A DNA stretch of 64,000 nucleotides. Origin: Bordetella parapertussis. Lineage in GTDB: Bacteria > Pseudomonadota > Gammaproteobacteria > Burkholderiales > Burkholderiaceae_D. Location: NCBI GenBank assembly GCA_945866125.1, contig CAMBFZ010000001.1, positions 1-64,000 on the forward strand. The letters run 5' to 3'. A model generated the notes under the pieces. It was not told the origin of the DNA, ran no database searches, and saw nothing but the letters and a program-made list of their open reading frames with translations. Shown here piece by piece: positions 17,032-25,202 of the stretch. Both the position numbers and the translations under genes were made by a program. Position 1 is the stretch's first letter, and the number at the start of each line of letters is the position of its first letter.

Positions 17032-17898
17032 ATGCCCGACCTCTACCCCGCTCCCGCCAAGCTCAACCTGTTTCTGCACATCACCGGCCGGCGCGCAGAC
17101 GGCTACCATTTGCTGCAGTCTGTATTTCAGCTCATCGATTTCGCAGACCAGTTGCAGTTTGCGTTGCGTGATGACGGGCAGATTCATCGCATCACCGACG
17201 TGCCCGGTGTGGCGCCCGAAGACGACCTGATCATGCGCGCCGCACGCTTGCTCGAGGCGGCTGCCAGTACGCGTGGCATCAGCGTGCCAGGCGTAGATAT
17301 TGGGATCGACAAACAGCTACCCATGGGCGGCGGGCTGGGAGGTGGGTCCTCGGATGCGGCCACAACCTTGATCGCGCTCAACCAGCTCTGGCAGACGGGT
17401 TTGTCGAAAGCAGCGCTGATGCAGCTCGGGCTGCGCTTAGGCGCGGATGTGCCGTTTTTTCTGTTCGGCGGGAATGCCTTTGTAGAGGGGATTGGCGAAC
17501 AGTTAACGCCGTTGATCACGCCGCAGACCTGGTTCGTTATCGTTCACCCCGGCGTTGCTGTGCCGACCCCTTTGATTTTTGGTGCTGCTGATTTGACACG
17601 CGACACCAAAGCAGTCAAAATGTCGGACTTTTCTGCAGGGCCTCTGGGCTTTGGCAGAAACGACTTGCAAGCAGTAGCCGCCCGTGCTTTTCCTGCGGTC
17701 GCAGACGCCCTCAAGTGGCTGTCGGACTTTGGCGCAGCGCGGATGACGGGATCAGGTGCCTGTGTGTTTGTCGCAGTCGCATCCGAATCGCAGGCAGAGA
17801 TGATCTGCCAAAGCGTCCCGGCAGGCTCAGGCTGGCGCGCTTGGAAAGCCCGCTCGATGGCGGCGCATCCGCTGGCAAGCAGGCTTGAAGTAGTCTAG
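17032..17898 (+). CDS. ispE: 4-diphosphocytidyl-2-C-methyl-D-erythritol kinase IspE
   Basis: IspE phosphorylates CDP-methylerythritol in the MEP pathway to isoprenoids. The start MPDLYPAPAKLNLFLHITGR fits the family N-terminus; the frame is open further upstream but would overlap lolB. The GHMP-kinase ATP loop PMGGGLGGGSSDAAT and the C-terminal GSGACVFVA motif are present. Length is 288 aa, which is normal. A tRNA gene and prs follow, a conserved order in this group. Confidence 0.96.
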   Translation: MPDLYPAPAKLNLFLHITGRRADGYHLLQSVFQLIDFADQLQFALRDDGQIHRITDVPGVAPEDDLIMRAARLLEAAASTRGISVPGVDIGIDKQLPMGGGLGGGSSDAATTLIALNQLWQTGLSKAALMQLGLRLGADVPFFLFGGNAFVEGIGEQLTPLITPQTWFVIVHPGVAVPTPLIFGAADLTRDTKAVKMSDFSAGPLGFGRNDLQAVAARAFPAVADALKWLSDFGAARMTGSGACVFVAVASESQAEMICQSVPAGSGWRAWKARSMAAHPLASRLEVV

Positions 17899-17918
17899 GC
17901 AGTCGTAATACAGAATTC

Positions 17919-17943
17919 GTTTGTCGGGAGGACCACGACAAAC
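17919..17943. repeat. 8-bp hairpin between ispE and tRNA-Gln
   Basis: GTTTGTCG and CGACAAAC pair around a 9-base loop (GGAGGACCA). No T-run follows, and the tRNA begins 13 bases downstream. It could be a processing or regulatory hairpin in a shared transcript. Confidence 0.35.
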
Positions 17944-17955
17944 AACCGGTTGAGT

Positions 17956-18032
17956 AGGGGAATCGCCAAGTCGGTTAAGGCACTGGATTTTGATTCCAGC
18001 ATTCCAAGGTTCGAATCCTTGTTCCCCTGCCA
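17956..18032 (+). tRNA. tRNA-Gln (anticodon TTG)
   Basis: A complete cloverleaf can be drawn. The 7-bp acceptor stem AGGGGAA pairs with TTCCCCT, discriminator G73 is followed by an encoded CCA, the anticodon arm is CTGGA-TTTTGAT-TCCAG with anticodon TTG, and the T-arm is CCAAG-GTTCGAAT-CCTTG. Glutamine identity follows from the anticodon and the discriminator. It lies between ispE and prs. Confidence 0.97.
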
Positions 18033-18060
18033 TTAGATAAAAAAGCACAATAAACAAACG

Positions 18061-18103
18061 AAGCCACCATCATCAGGCAACCTGCCCGGTGGGGGTGGCT
18101 TTT
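18061..18103 (+). terminator. Possible rho-independent terminator after tRNA-Gln
   Basis: AAGCCACC (18061-18068) pairs with GGTGGCTT (18094-18101), followed by a short T-run. The loop is long (about 25 bases) and contains a smaller GC-rich hairpin. It separates the tRNA unit from prs. Confidence 0.5.
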
Positions 18104-18135
18104 AAAACTTTTAACGCAAGGCATTCAGGGGTCCC

Positions 18136-19101
18136 ATGGTCCACGAGAACCTGATGGTTTTTACCGGTAACGCCAATCCGGAACTTGCCGCTGGCGTCGC
18201 CAGGCAGTTGGGTATTCCCCTCGGCAAAGCAGTCGTTTCGCGTTTTTCCGACGGCGAGATTGTCGTGGAGATCAACGAAAACGTGCGTGGCAAAGATGTG
18301 TTTGTGCTGCAGTCCACGTGCGCCCCGACGAATGACCATCTGATGGAAATCATGCTGATGGTCGACGCGTTGAAGCGCGCCTCTGCCGGTCGCATTACCG
18401 CAGCGATTCCGTATTATGGCTATGCTCGTCAGGATCGGCGTCCGCGTTCGGCGCGTGTGGCGATCTCGGCCAAGGTGGTGGCCAACATGTTGCAAGAAGC
18501 GGGTGTGGAGCGGGTCTTGATTATGGATCTGCATGCCGACCAGATTCAGGGCTTCTTTGATATCCCGGTTGATAATATTTATGCGTCGCCGATTTTGTTG
18601 GCAGACCTGGTCAATAAGCAATATGACGACCTGCTGGTGGTGTCGCCGGACGTGGGTGGTGTGGTGCGGGCAAGGGCGCTGGCCAAGCGGCTTAATTGTG
18701 ATCTCGCTATCATCGACAAACGCCGGCCCAAGGCCAACGTGTCGGAAGTGATGAATATCATCGGTGAAGTCGAAGGTCGCAATTGCGTGATTATGGATGA
18801 CATGGTCGATACCGCCGGTACGCTGACTAAAGCGGCCGAAGTCTTGAAAGAGCGCGGCGCCAAAAAAGTCGTTGCCTACTGTACGCATCCGGTGTTGTCC
18901 GGTCCGGCTATTGAGCGAATCGTGAATTCGCCGCTTGATGAGCTGGTGGTGACGGATACGATTCCGTTGACCGCAGAAGCGAAAGCCTGCAGCAAAATTC
19001 GGCAGTTATCGTGCGCGCCTTTACTCGCGGAGACGTTTAAGCGGATCAGTCAGGGTCATTCGGTGATGTCGCTGTTTACCGAAGACGAGGGCGGCGCCTA
19101 A
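18136..19101 (+). CDS. prs: Ribose-phosphate pyrophosphokinase Prs
   Basis: This 321-aa enzyme makes PRPP from ribose 5-phosphate and ATP for nucleotide, His, Trp and NAD synthesis. The start MVHENLMVFTGNANPELA matches the family, and AGGGG lies just upstream. The ATP-binding flexible loop YYGYARQDRRPRSA, the metal-binding LHADQIQGFFDIPVDN and the PRPP loop DDMVDTAGTLTKAA are all present. It stands alone between two terminators, so it is probably transcribed on its own. Confidence 0.98.
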   Translation: MVHENLMVFTGNANPELAAGVARQLGIPLGKAVVSRFSDGEIVVEINENVRGKDVFVLQSTCAPTNDHLMEIMLMVDALKRASAGRITAAIPYYGYARQDRRPRSARVAISAKVVANMLQEAGVERVLIMDLHADQIQGFFDIPVDNIYASPILLADLVNKQYDDLLVVSPDVGGVVRARALAKRLNCDLAIIDKRRPKANVSEVMNIIGEVEGRNCVIMDDMVDTAGTLTKAAEVLKERGAKKVVAYCTHPVLSGPAIERIVNSPLDELVVTDTIPLTAEAKACSKIRQLSCAPLLAETFKRISQGHSVMSLFTEDEGGA

Positions 19102-19120
19102 CCGCTGCCGATCAGAATGC

Positions 19121-19150
19121 GGAGAAGGCCTGTCAGGCCTTCTCCTTTTT
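19121..19150 (+). terminator. Rho-independent terminator of prs
   Basis: A strong 12-bp stem (GGAGAAGGCCTG with CAGGCCTTCTCC) around a single-base loop is followed by TTTTT, 20 bases after the prs stop. Confidence 0.92.
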
Positions 19151-19214
19151 AACCATCCCCTGGTCGCGGGGGGTGGATGTCCCGGGCTCTCGGAGCCCAC
19201 AATAGGAGTTGAAC

Positions 19215-19832
19215 ATGAAAGTTATCGCATTTCCACGCACTGAGCAGGGGTCCGGAGCGAGCCGCCGCCTGCGCAGAGCGGGCCATACGCCCGGTATCGT
19301 TTACGGCGGTCCGGCTGCACCGGTGGCCATCACGCTGGATCACAATGCGCTGTATTACGCGCTGAAAAAAGAAGCCTTCCATTCATCCATTTTGGATATG
19401 GAAATCGAAGGCAAGGTGGAGAAAGTCTTGCTGCGTGATTTTCAGGTCCACGCGTTCAAGCAATTGGTGTTGCATGCAGATTTCCAGCGCGTCGATCCTA
19501 ACGAAAAAATTCACGTTCGGGTTCCGCTGCATTTCATCAATGCCGACGTTTCGCCGGCGGTCAAACTCGGTGCCGGCATCATCAGTCATGTGATGACGGA
19601 CCTCGATATCAGCTGCTTGCCAAAAGATCTGCCAGAGTTCCTGGAAGTCGACCTCGCTGGTATGGACCTCGGTGCGTCTTTCCACGTCGCCGATCTGAAG
19701 CTGCCGGCCGGTGTGTCGGTCTTGCATGCAAAAGATAATCCAACGATTGCGACGGCGTCCTCGCCGAAAGGCACCAAGGCCGACGCCGCTGCGGATGCCG
19801 CTGCCGCCGCACCTGCAGCAGAAAAGAAATAA
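19215..19832 (+). CDS. rplY: 50S ribosomal protein L25, long CTC/TL5 form
   Basis: L25 binds 5S rRNA. The ATG at 19215 has AGGAG seven bases upstream. The N-terminal L25 domain (about 1-90) contains RTEQGSGASRRLRRAGHTPG and VYGG, and the C-terminal TL5-type domain (about 95-185) contains KEKLPV-like segments such as DLPEFLEVDLAGMDLG. The tail is Ala- and Lys-rich, as usual in proteobacterial long forms. Length is 205 aa. It lies between prs and pth, a widely conserved neighbourhood. Confidence 0.96.
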   Translation: MKVIAFPRTEQGSGASRRLRRAGHTPGIVYGGPAAPVAITLDHNALYYALKKEAFHSSILDMEIEGKVEKVLLRDFQVHAFKQLVLHADFQRVDPNEKIHVRVPLHFINADVSPAVKLGAGIISHVMTDLDISCLPKDLPEFLEVDLAGMDLGASFHVADLKLPAGVSVLHAKDNPTIATASSPKGTKADAAADAAAAAPAAEKK

Positions 19833-19865
19833 TCCGGTTCTGAGGCCTGGCCTCATTGCCTGATC

Positions 19866-19897
19866 AAAAAAGCCCGTCAACCCTGACGGGCTTTTTT
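19866..19897 (+). terminator. Rho-independent terminator of rplY
   Basis: GCCCGTCA (19872-19879) pairs with TGACGGGC (19884-19891), followed by six T and preceded by six A, 33 bases after the rplY stop. The symmetric A and T tracts would let it work in both directions. Confidence 0.92.
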
Positions 19898-19945
19898 ACG
19901 CCATCATCATTGCTGCACGGCCTTCCAATTTCAACCTGCCAGACC

Positions 19946-20527
19946 ATGACCATTCGCTTAATTGTCGGCCTCGGTAACCCCGGTGCCGAATACGAACAGA
20001 CCCGCCATAATGCCGGCTTCTGGCTGGTCGATCAGCTCGCACACGGTGCACTCAAGCGGGAAACCCGGTTTGCGGCACTGGCCGCCAAAATTCGCATCAG
20101 CGGCAGCGAAGTCTGGTTGCTGGAGCCGCAAACCTTCATGAACCGCTCGGGCCAATCGGTGGGCGCCCTGGCGCGTTTTTACAAAATCAATCCGGATGAA
20201 ATCCTCGTTGCCCACGATGAGCTGGACTTGCCACCGGGCGCGGCAAAATTAAAAAAAGGCGGTTCGTCAGGGGGCCATAACGGCCTCAAAGACATCAGCG
20301 CAGCCTTGGGCACGCAAGACTATTGGCGCCTGCGCATTGGCATCGGCCATCCACGTGAGATGAATCTGCAGCAAGCCGTGGTGGATTTTGTGTTGCATCG
20401 TCCGCGCAAAGAAGAGCAAAACTTGATCGACATAGCGATTGAAAATAGTCTGAAGATTATGCCCTTTCTCATTGAAGGGCAGTTTGAAAAGGCGATGATG
20501 GAACTGCACACCGATAAAAAGCCATAA
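19946..20527 (+). CDS. pth: Peptidyl-tRNA hydrolase
   Basis: Pth recycles tRNA from peptidyl-tRNA released during aborted translation. The start MTIRLIVGLGNPGAEYEQTR fits the family; an upstream extension would run through the rplY terminator. Conserved features are the catalytic His in RHNAGF, the Asn of FMNRSGQSV, the Asp in AHDELDLPPG, and GGSSGGHNGLKDI. Length is 193 aa, as expected. Confidence 0.97.
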   Translation: MTIRLIVGLGNPGAEYEQTRHNAGFWLVDQLAHGALKRETRFAALAAKIRISGSEVWLLEPQTFMNRSGQSVGALARFYKINPDEILVAHDELDLPPGAAKLKKGGSSGGHNGLKDISAALGTQDYWRLRIGIGHPREMNLQQAVVDFVLHRPRKEEQNLIDIAIENSLKIMPFLIEGQFEKAMMELHTDKKP

Positions 20528-20897
20528 TCCTGCTAAGCGGGCTCTCGTATTCTTTAGTTGCATAAGGACATAATCTTCCTCTTACCCGTTCTATTCTGAT
20601 TCTTATGCTTTCGAATAAGAAAGGATGATCGTGGAAAGTCCATGCCGAAAATCGGTTGTGGCATCCATTTAATTCCACCGACTCGCTGCCAGAAAGTTGG
20701 ATAAATGCAGAAAAAATTGATCTACATTAAAACAAGGAAAAATAAATCCTCATAAAATCATAAGGTTAGATTATTTTTACAAAAATCTTCCGAATATTAT
20801 TTTTATGATAATAATTTAGGTATAATCCGCTTACAAGCCGGTTTATTGGCTTCTCAGTTAGTTGATTTAAAGCAATTTTCCATTTAAGGGGAATAAC
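20528..20897. other. AT-rich upstream region of the H-NS-like gene
   Basis: The 370 bases upstream of the H-NS-like gene turn steeply AT-rich after about 20700, with many short A and T runs suggestive of curved DNA. A TTCTTAT/ATAAGAA inverted repeat occurs near 20600-20622. A TATAAT lies at 20821-20826. H-NS proteins typically silence their own AT-rich promoters, so autoregulation is plausible. I see no ORF here. Confidence 0.5.
20821..20826 (+). promoter_or_regulatory. Putative -10 element for the H-NS-like gene
   Basis: A perfect TATAAT sits 71 bases before the start codon, in an AT-rich tract. No convincing -35 hexamer lies at the right spacing, so this is a weak promoter call. Confidence 0.4.
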
Positions 20898-21191
20898 ATG
20901 AGCTCATACAAGGAACTGCAAAGTCAGATTGAAAAGCTGCAAAAAGAGGCGGAGCAAGCCAGAAAGACTGAATTGGCCAATGTGATTACTGACATTCAAG
21001 CCAAAATGAAAGAATACAATATCGCACCGGAAGATCTGGGGATTGGCGTCAAGAAAAAGCCGGGCAAAATGGTTAGAAAGCCGGTTGCTCCTAAATATCG
21101 TGACACCACAAACGGGGCAACCTGGAGTGGTCGCGGTAAGCCACCAAAATGGATGGCTGGCCGTGACAAATCCCAGTTTTTGATTAAGTAA
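20898..21191 (+). CDS. H-NS histone family nucleoid protein
   Basis: This 97-aa protein has the H-NS layout. An N-terminal coiled coil for oligomerisation (about 1-45, with SQIEKLQKEAEQARKTEL) leads to a basic linker (KKKPGKMVRK) and the C-terminal AT-hook-like DNA-binding domain. The family motif in that domain is TWSGRGKPPKWM, where the Arg-Gly-Lys core enters the minor groove. AAGGGGA lies upstream of the ATG. It belongs to the short Burkholderiales type (BpH3/Bv3F-like). It would bind and silence AT-rich, often transferred, DNA. A strong terminator follows. Confidence 0.93.
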   Translation: MSSYKELQSQIEKLQKEAEQARKTELANVITDIQAKMKEYNIAPEDLGIGVKKKPGKMVRKPVAPKYRDTTNGATWSGRGKPPKWMAGRDKSQFLIK

Positions 21192-21239
21192 ACTGCAGGT
21201 AACCGGGGTAGTCGGATTCGCTGGGGTGACCCAAGCAAA

Positions 21240-21287
21240 TCACCCAAATAAAAAGCCGCCTCTTGAGGCGGCTTTTTATTTGGGTGA
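21240..21287. terminator. Bidirectional terminator (48-base near-perfect palindrome)
   Basis: A 23-base arm (21240-21262) is perfectly complementary to 21265-21287 around a 2-base loop. The core GCCGCCTC stem is flanked by A5 and T5 tracts, so it can end transcripts from the H-NS-like gene and from the convergent sugar transferase gene. Confidence 0.93.
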
Positions 21288-21293
21288 GCGCGA

Positions 21294-21887
21294 TTATCTG
21301 ATCGGCAGCAGGGACTGCAGCAAAATACGCAGGTCTAGCCAGAAGCCCCGTTTTTCCAGATAGCGCTGTGCATAATCGATACGCATCGGCAGCACTTGTT
21401 CGACATAGGCCTCTTCGAGCGCCTCGCCTTCCAGGCCGGCCAGTAGCGCGCGCTCCTGCTGCGCAAATTCGATGGTGGCCAGATCAATTAAGCCCGGTTT
21501 GACTGACAGCACCAGCTTGCGTGCAGCGGTGGGATAGCAGCCTACGTAGCGCGGCAATTCGGCGCGTGGCCCGACCATGCTCAAGTCACCCCGCAAGACG
21601 TTCATGAGCATCGGCCAGCGCACGATGCCGGAGCGGCGCAGCATTGCACCCACCCTGGTGACGGTCTCGCCGTGACAACCACCGACCGTTTCCATCGCAT
21701 CGGGCTCGGCGATTGCGGAGCGAAATTCAAAGACCTTGACCATGCGGCCATTGCGCCCTGACCGGTGGGGCCGCGCCAAGACTGGTCCAGCAGAATCGAG
21801 CTTGATCAGGAGTGCAACCAACAGTAGCAGCGGCAGCGTTAAACCCATCAGCAGGATGGATAAAGCAATATCAACGAAACGTTTCAT
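21294..21887 (-). CDS. Bacterial sugar transferase family protein, catalytic Asp-Glu pair apparently missing
   Basis: This is a 197-aa member of the phosphoglycosyl transferase family that starts glycan synthesis on undecaprenyl phosphate. An N-terminal membrane helix (about 5-28, IALSILLMGLTLPLLLLVAL) leads to GPVLARPHRSGRNG, FEFRSA and the late motifs NVLRGDLSMVGPRAELPRY. The expected catalytic Asp-Glu just before the Pro of the LPxLWNVL-type motif reads Val89-Arg90 (SGIVRWPMLMNVL). The DNA codons GTG CGC confirm this. The protein may be inactive, have a changed role, or the pair may lie elsewhere. I chose the ATG at 21887 for the canonical MKRFVDIALS start; the frame extends to 21977. Confidence 0.8.
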   Translation of the reverse strand: MKRFVDIALSILLMGLTLPLLLLVALLIKLDSAGPVLARPHRSGRNGRMVKVFEFRSAIAEPDAMETVGGCHGETVTRVGAMLRRSGIVRWPMLMNVLRGDLSMVGPRAELPRYVGCYPTAARKLVLSVKPGLIDLATIEFAQQERALLAGLEGEALEEAYVEQVLPMRIDYAQRYLEKRGFWLDLRILLQSLLPIR

Positions 21888-22115
21888 AAAATATTTAAAA
21901 AAGGAAGACACGCTAAAAGAAACCGCAATCGACAAGAATCTGCCCTGATCGGTTTGAGTTGTATTGGAACATAACATGCCATTATCGGCGATTTAAAAAA
22001 GACCGCAGATTGTCTGCGCCGGGACAGCGCAAGTGGTGGGGTGGAGCGTGTAAAATTGGGCGCGCTGATGGAGATGGTTTTTCGATCGTTTTGCTGTAAC
22101 TCTCAATAGAAAAAT

Positions 22116-23570
22116 ATGGTTCCGATTATTCCTGTCGTTCTGTGCGGCGGCTCAGGCACAAGGCTTTGGCCTTTGTCCCGCGCTGGCTTTCCCAAACAAT
22201 TCCTTTGCCTGACGGGCGAGGAGACCTTATTTCAGCAAGCGGTCAAGCGGCTCGCTGCAATTGGCAATGAGACGTTGGCGGTGTCGCCTCCTATCATTAT
22301 CAGCAATGAAGAGCATCGCTTTATCGCCCTGGAGCAGCTGCGCGAAACGGGCATGACAGCGGGCGCTGCGCTGCTTGAGCCGGAGGGCCGAAATACCGCT
22401 CCGGCGCTGACTCTGGCCGCGCTGTGGGCGATGGAGTCGGGTACCGACCCGGTGCTGGTGGTGACGCCTGCGGATCAGACCATTACCGATCAGCCGGCGT
22501 TTATCGCCGCCATGCGGCAGGCAGTCAGTAATGCGGCGCACGGCGCTATCGTGATCCTGGGCGTCACGCCGGATCATCCCGAAACCGGCTATGGCTATAT
22601 CAAGGTTGGCCGCGATGTCTCTGCCACGGCGGCCCCTCTTTTTAACGTGGAGCGCTTTGTCGAAAAGCCCGACGCGGCGACGGCACAGCGCTATCTTGAC
22701 GAGGGCGGCTATTACTGGAACGCCGGTATGTTTGTGCTGAAGGCATCCGTTTGGTTGGCTGCACTGGAGCGATTTCGCCCTGATATCGCCGAGGCCACGC
22801 GCTTGGCCTGGGCGCAGCGTAAAACCGATGGGGTCTTTGTCCGCCCGGGCAAGGCCGAGTTTAGTGCGATCCCGGCGGAGTCGATTGATTATGCGGCGAT
22901 GGAGCATTGCCCGGGCAGTGATCTGCCGATTCGGATGGTGCCGCTGGCTGCCGGTTGGAACGACCTCGGTGCGTGGGAGGCTGTGTGGAATAAGTTACCT
23001 AAAGATGGCGACGGCAACAGCTATGTCGGTGATGTGCTCACGACAGGTACGCGCAATTCGCTGGTGCATGCGACCAGTCGTTTGGTCAGCGTGGTGGGCG
23101 TAGAAAATCTGATCGTCATTGAAACCGCTGATGCCGTGTTAGTAGCGGACCGTTCGCGCAGTCAGGACGTCAAAGCCATTGTGGCCCAACTCGAAACCCG
23201 GGGACGGGAAGAGCACGCGCTGCATCGCAAGGTGCACCGCCCATGGGGCTGGTATGACAGCATTGATGCTGGCAGTCGTTTCAAGGTTAAGCGTATCCAA
23301 GTCAAGCCCAAGGCCAGTTTGAGCCTACAAAAACATCATCATCGCGCCGAGCATTGGATTGTCGTCAAAGGCACGGCCGAGATCACTTGTGGCGATAAGG
23401 TGATTTTACTGAGCGAAAATCAGTCGACTTATATTCCTCTGGGCGAAACGCACAGACTGGCAAACCCGGGCACCATCCCGCTGGAAATTATCGAAGTGCA
23501 GTCCGGCAGTTATCTGGGTGAGGATGACATCGTCCGGTTTGAGGATAACTACGGCAGAAGCGAGAAGTAA
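22116..23570 (+). CDS. manC: Mannose-1-phosphate guanylyltransferase / mannose-6-phosphate isomerase
   Basis: This bifunctional type II enzyme (484 aa) supplies GDP-mannose for surface polysaccharide. The N-terminal nucleotidyltransferase shows LCGGSGTRLWPLSRAGFPKQ and the FVEKPD motif. The C-terminal cupin isomerase domain (from about 365) begins VHRPWGWYDSID and carries LSLQKHHHRAEHWIVVKGTA, whose His residues would bind the metal. It is divergent from the sugar transferase gene and, with it, probably serves exopolysaccharide or O-antigen synthesis, though no other polysaccharide genes are nearby. Confidence 0.95.
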   Translation: MVPIIPVVLCGGSGTRLWPLSRAGFPKQFLCLTGEETLFQQAVKRLAAIGNETLAVSPPIIISNEEHRFIALEQLRETGMTAGAALLEPEGRNTAPALTLAALWAMESGTDPVLVVTPADQTITDQPAFIAAMRQAVSNAAHGAIVILGVTPDHPETGYGYIKVGRDVSATAAPLFNVERFVEKPDAATAQRYLDEGGYYWNAGMFVLKASVWLAALERFRPDIAEATRLAWAQRKTDGVFVRPGKAEFSAIPAESIDYAAMEHCPGSDLPIRMVPLAAGWNDLGAWEAVWNKLPKDGDGNSYVGDVLTTGTRNSLVHATSRLVSVVGVENLIVIETADAVLVADRSRSQDVKAIVAQLETRGREEHALHRKVHRPWGWYDSIDAGSRFKVKRIQVKPKASLSLQKHHHRAEHWIVVKGTAEITCGDKVILLSENQSTYIPLGETHRLANPGTIPLEIIEVQSGSYLGEDDIVRFEDNYGRSEK

Positions 23571-23610
23571 GGGCGTAGCAAAAGGGCGGCGAAGCGGCTG
23601 CCTTGCGCGC

Positions 23611-24243
23611 TTACACCACCCCATTTTCCCGTAAATACGCCTGCACCGTCTTGAGTCGCGTTGCCGGATCCTGCAACATGAGCATCTGTTGCTTGATGTC
23701 GAGTGTAATGGGTAGCATTTCGCACCAGCGATTGGCAACCCATCCGGTGTCGTCAAGTTTAAAAGGGGCAGCAAACGGGCTGATGAAATCGGGGCCGCCT
23801 TCGCTGTCCGCGGCACGCTGCTGCAAGTCCTCGATCACGACGCGCAACACACTGCTGCACAGGGCCAGCGTTTCGCCCCCATCGACCACCGGATCGGGCG
23901 CAATCAGTTCGATGCGGGCCTCGAGCAGATCATTGGGCCGCCTGCGCGTGTCGAGAATGTTGAATCGCGCACCACCGCGCGTCTGGATCAGCAACACACC
24001 AAACTCTGGCATGTCCCATTGCGTGATGCTCGCTAGTGTGCCGACCGCGTGGGGTTCGGCCGGCACGCCGACTTCGGTGCCGGATTTGATAGCCACTACC
24101 CCAAACGGAGCCTCTGTTTTCATGCAGGCGCGGACCATGTCGACATAGCGGGTCTCAAAGACGCGCAAGGGTAATACGCCGTCGGGAAAGAGAACGGTAT
24201 TAAGCGGGAAAAGTGAGATCCATTGTTCTTCTGCGGCAGCCAT
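23611..24243 (-). CDS. Stand-alone LON substrate-binding domain protein
   Basis: This 210-aa protein matches the N-terminal domain of Lon proteases without ATPase or protease parts. It opens ISLFPLNTVLFPDGVLPLRVFETRYVDM and continues with FGVVAIKSG and GTLASITQWD, the usual beta-rich fold, then a helical bundle from about residue 120. Such proteins are common in proteobacteria but their role is unclear; substrate or protein binding is presumed. It begins 7 bases after rapZ and so probably belongs to the ptsN-hprK-rapZ transcript. Confidence 0.85.
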   Translation of the reverse strand: MAAAEEQWISLFPLNTVLFPDGVLPLRVFETRYVDMVRACMKTEAPFGVVAIKSGTEVGVPAEPHAVGTLASITQWDMPEFGVLLIQTRGGARFNILDTRRRPNDLLEARIELIAPDPVVDGGETLALCSSVLRVVIEDLQQRAADSEGGPDFISPFAAPFKLDDTGWVANRWCEMLPITLDIKQQMLMLQDPATRLKTVQAYLRENGVV

Positions 24244-24250
24244 GTCTGAC

Positions 24251-25114
24251 TCAATCTAATTCGCGATGACGCACCAGGATGCGCGCCGTGTTGTGGAAAT
24301 GGGCCGCCAGCCGCTCGACCATAAAGACTGAGCGATGCTGCCCGCCCGTGCAGCCGATGGCCACGGTCAGATAACTGCGGTTATCTTTTTTAAAGGCCGG
24401 CAGCCATTTTTCGACAAATCCCTGAATGTCACTAAGGAGATCGATCGCATCGGCCTGGGCCTCAAGAAACGTGATCACGGGGGCGTCTTTACCTGTGAGT
24501 GGCCGCAAATTTTTGTCATAAAACGGATTCGGTAGCACGCGTACATCGAAGACCAGATCGGCATCAAGCGGCACCCCGTACTTAAAGGCAAACGATTCGA
24601 ACAAGAGCGTCAGCGGCGCGCGCTCGCCCTCGATCAATTCTTTGATCCACGCCCGCAGTTGGTTGGCAGTCAAACCGGAGGTGTCGATCAAATGACCAAT
24701 ACCCTGGATGGCGGCGAGCATATCGCGCTCTTGTCGAATGCATTCGGTTAAGGTGGGGCGATTACCTTGCGGGTCACCAGGTGCCATGCGATGGGAGAGC
24801 GGATGACTGCGACGGGTCTCGGAAAAACGGTTGATCAGGGATTCGGTTTTTGCGGTCAGGAAGACCACGTTGACGTTGTGCCCCTGATCCTTGAGCCAGC
24901 TGATATCAGCTGGCAGCTCGGCCAGCGACGAGGCGCTGCGAGCGTCGACGGCAACCGCAAGATTTTCGGCGCCTTCACCAATCCGTGTGGCCACTAACGC
25001 GCGCAACAAGGAGGGCGGCAGATTGTCGACACAAAAATAGCCGGCGTCTTCGAGGGCGTTTAAGCCGACGGATTTGCCAGAGCCGGAGATGCCGGTTAAG
25101 AGGATGATGCGCAT
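24251..25114 (-). CDS. rapZ: RNase adapter / nucleotide-binding protein RapZ
   Basis: RapZ (YvcJ) is a P-loop protein that in E. coli guides RNase E to the sRNA GlmZ to control glucosamine-6-phosphate synthase. This 287-aa protein has the Walker A GISGSGKS (8-15), the FLTAKTESLINRFSETRRSHPLS block, and the C-terminal RNA- and metabolite-binding domain ending with IGCTGGQHRSVFMVERLA. It lies in the conserved ptsN-hprK-rapZ order. Whether a GlmZ-like RNA exists in this organism cannot be told from the window. Confidence 0.95.
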   Translation of the reverse strand: MRIILLTGISGSGKSVGLNALEDAGYFCVDNLPPSLLRALVATRIGEGAENLAVAVDARSASSLAELPADISWLKDQGHNVNVVFLTAKTESLINRFSETRRSHPLSHRMAPGDPQGNRPTLTECIRQERDMLAAIQGIGHLIDTSGLTANQLRAWIKELIEGERAPLTLLFESFAFKYGVPLDADLVFDVRVLPNPFYDKNLRPLTGKDAPVITFLEAQADAIDLLSDIQGFVEKWLPAFKKDNRSYLTVAIGCTGGQHRSVFMVERLAAHFHNTARILVRHRELD

Positions 25115-25202
25115 GGAACAGATGATAACGGAAAGCCAGGGCCGAGCGTTTGTCGCTGCATGGCTACCATCTTTATCGGCTTAAGATGATGCGTAAGCGG
25201 CG

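Noticed and set aside
18073..18888. 271-codon minus-strand ORF opposite prs
   Set aside because: It is antisense to an unmistakable prs gene; the His-rich composition is typical of a complementary-strand shadow in GC-rich DNA.
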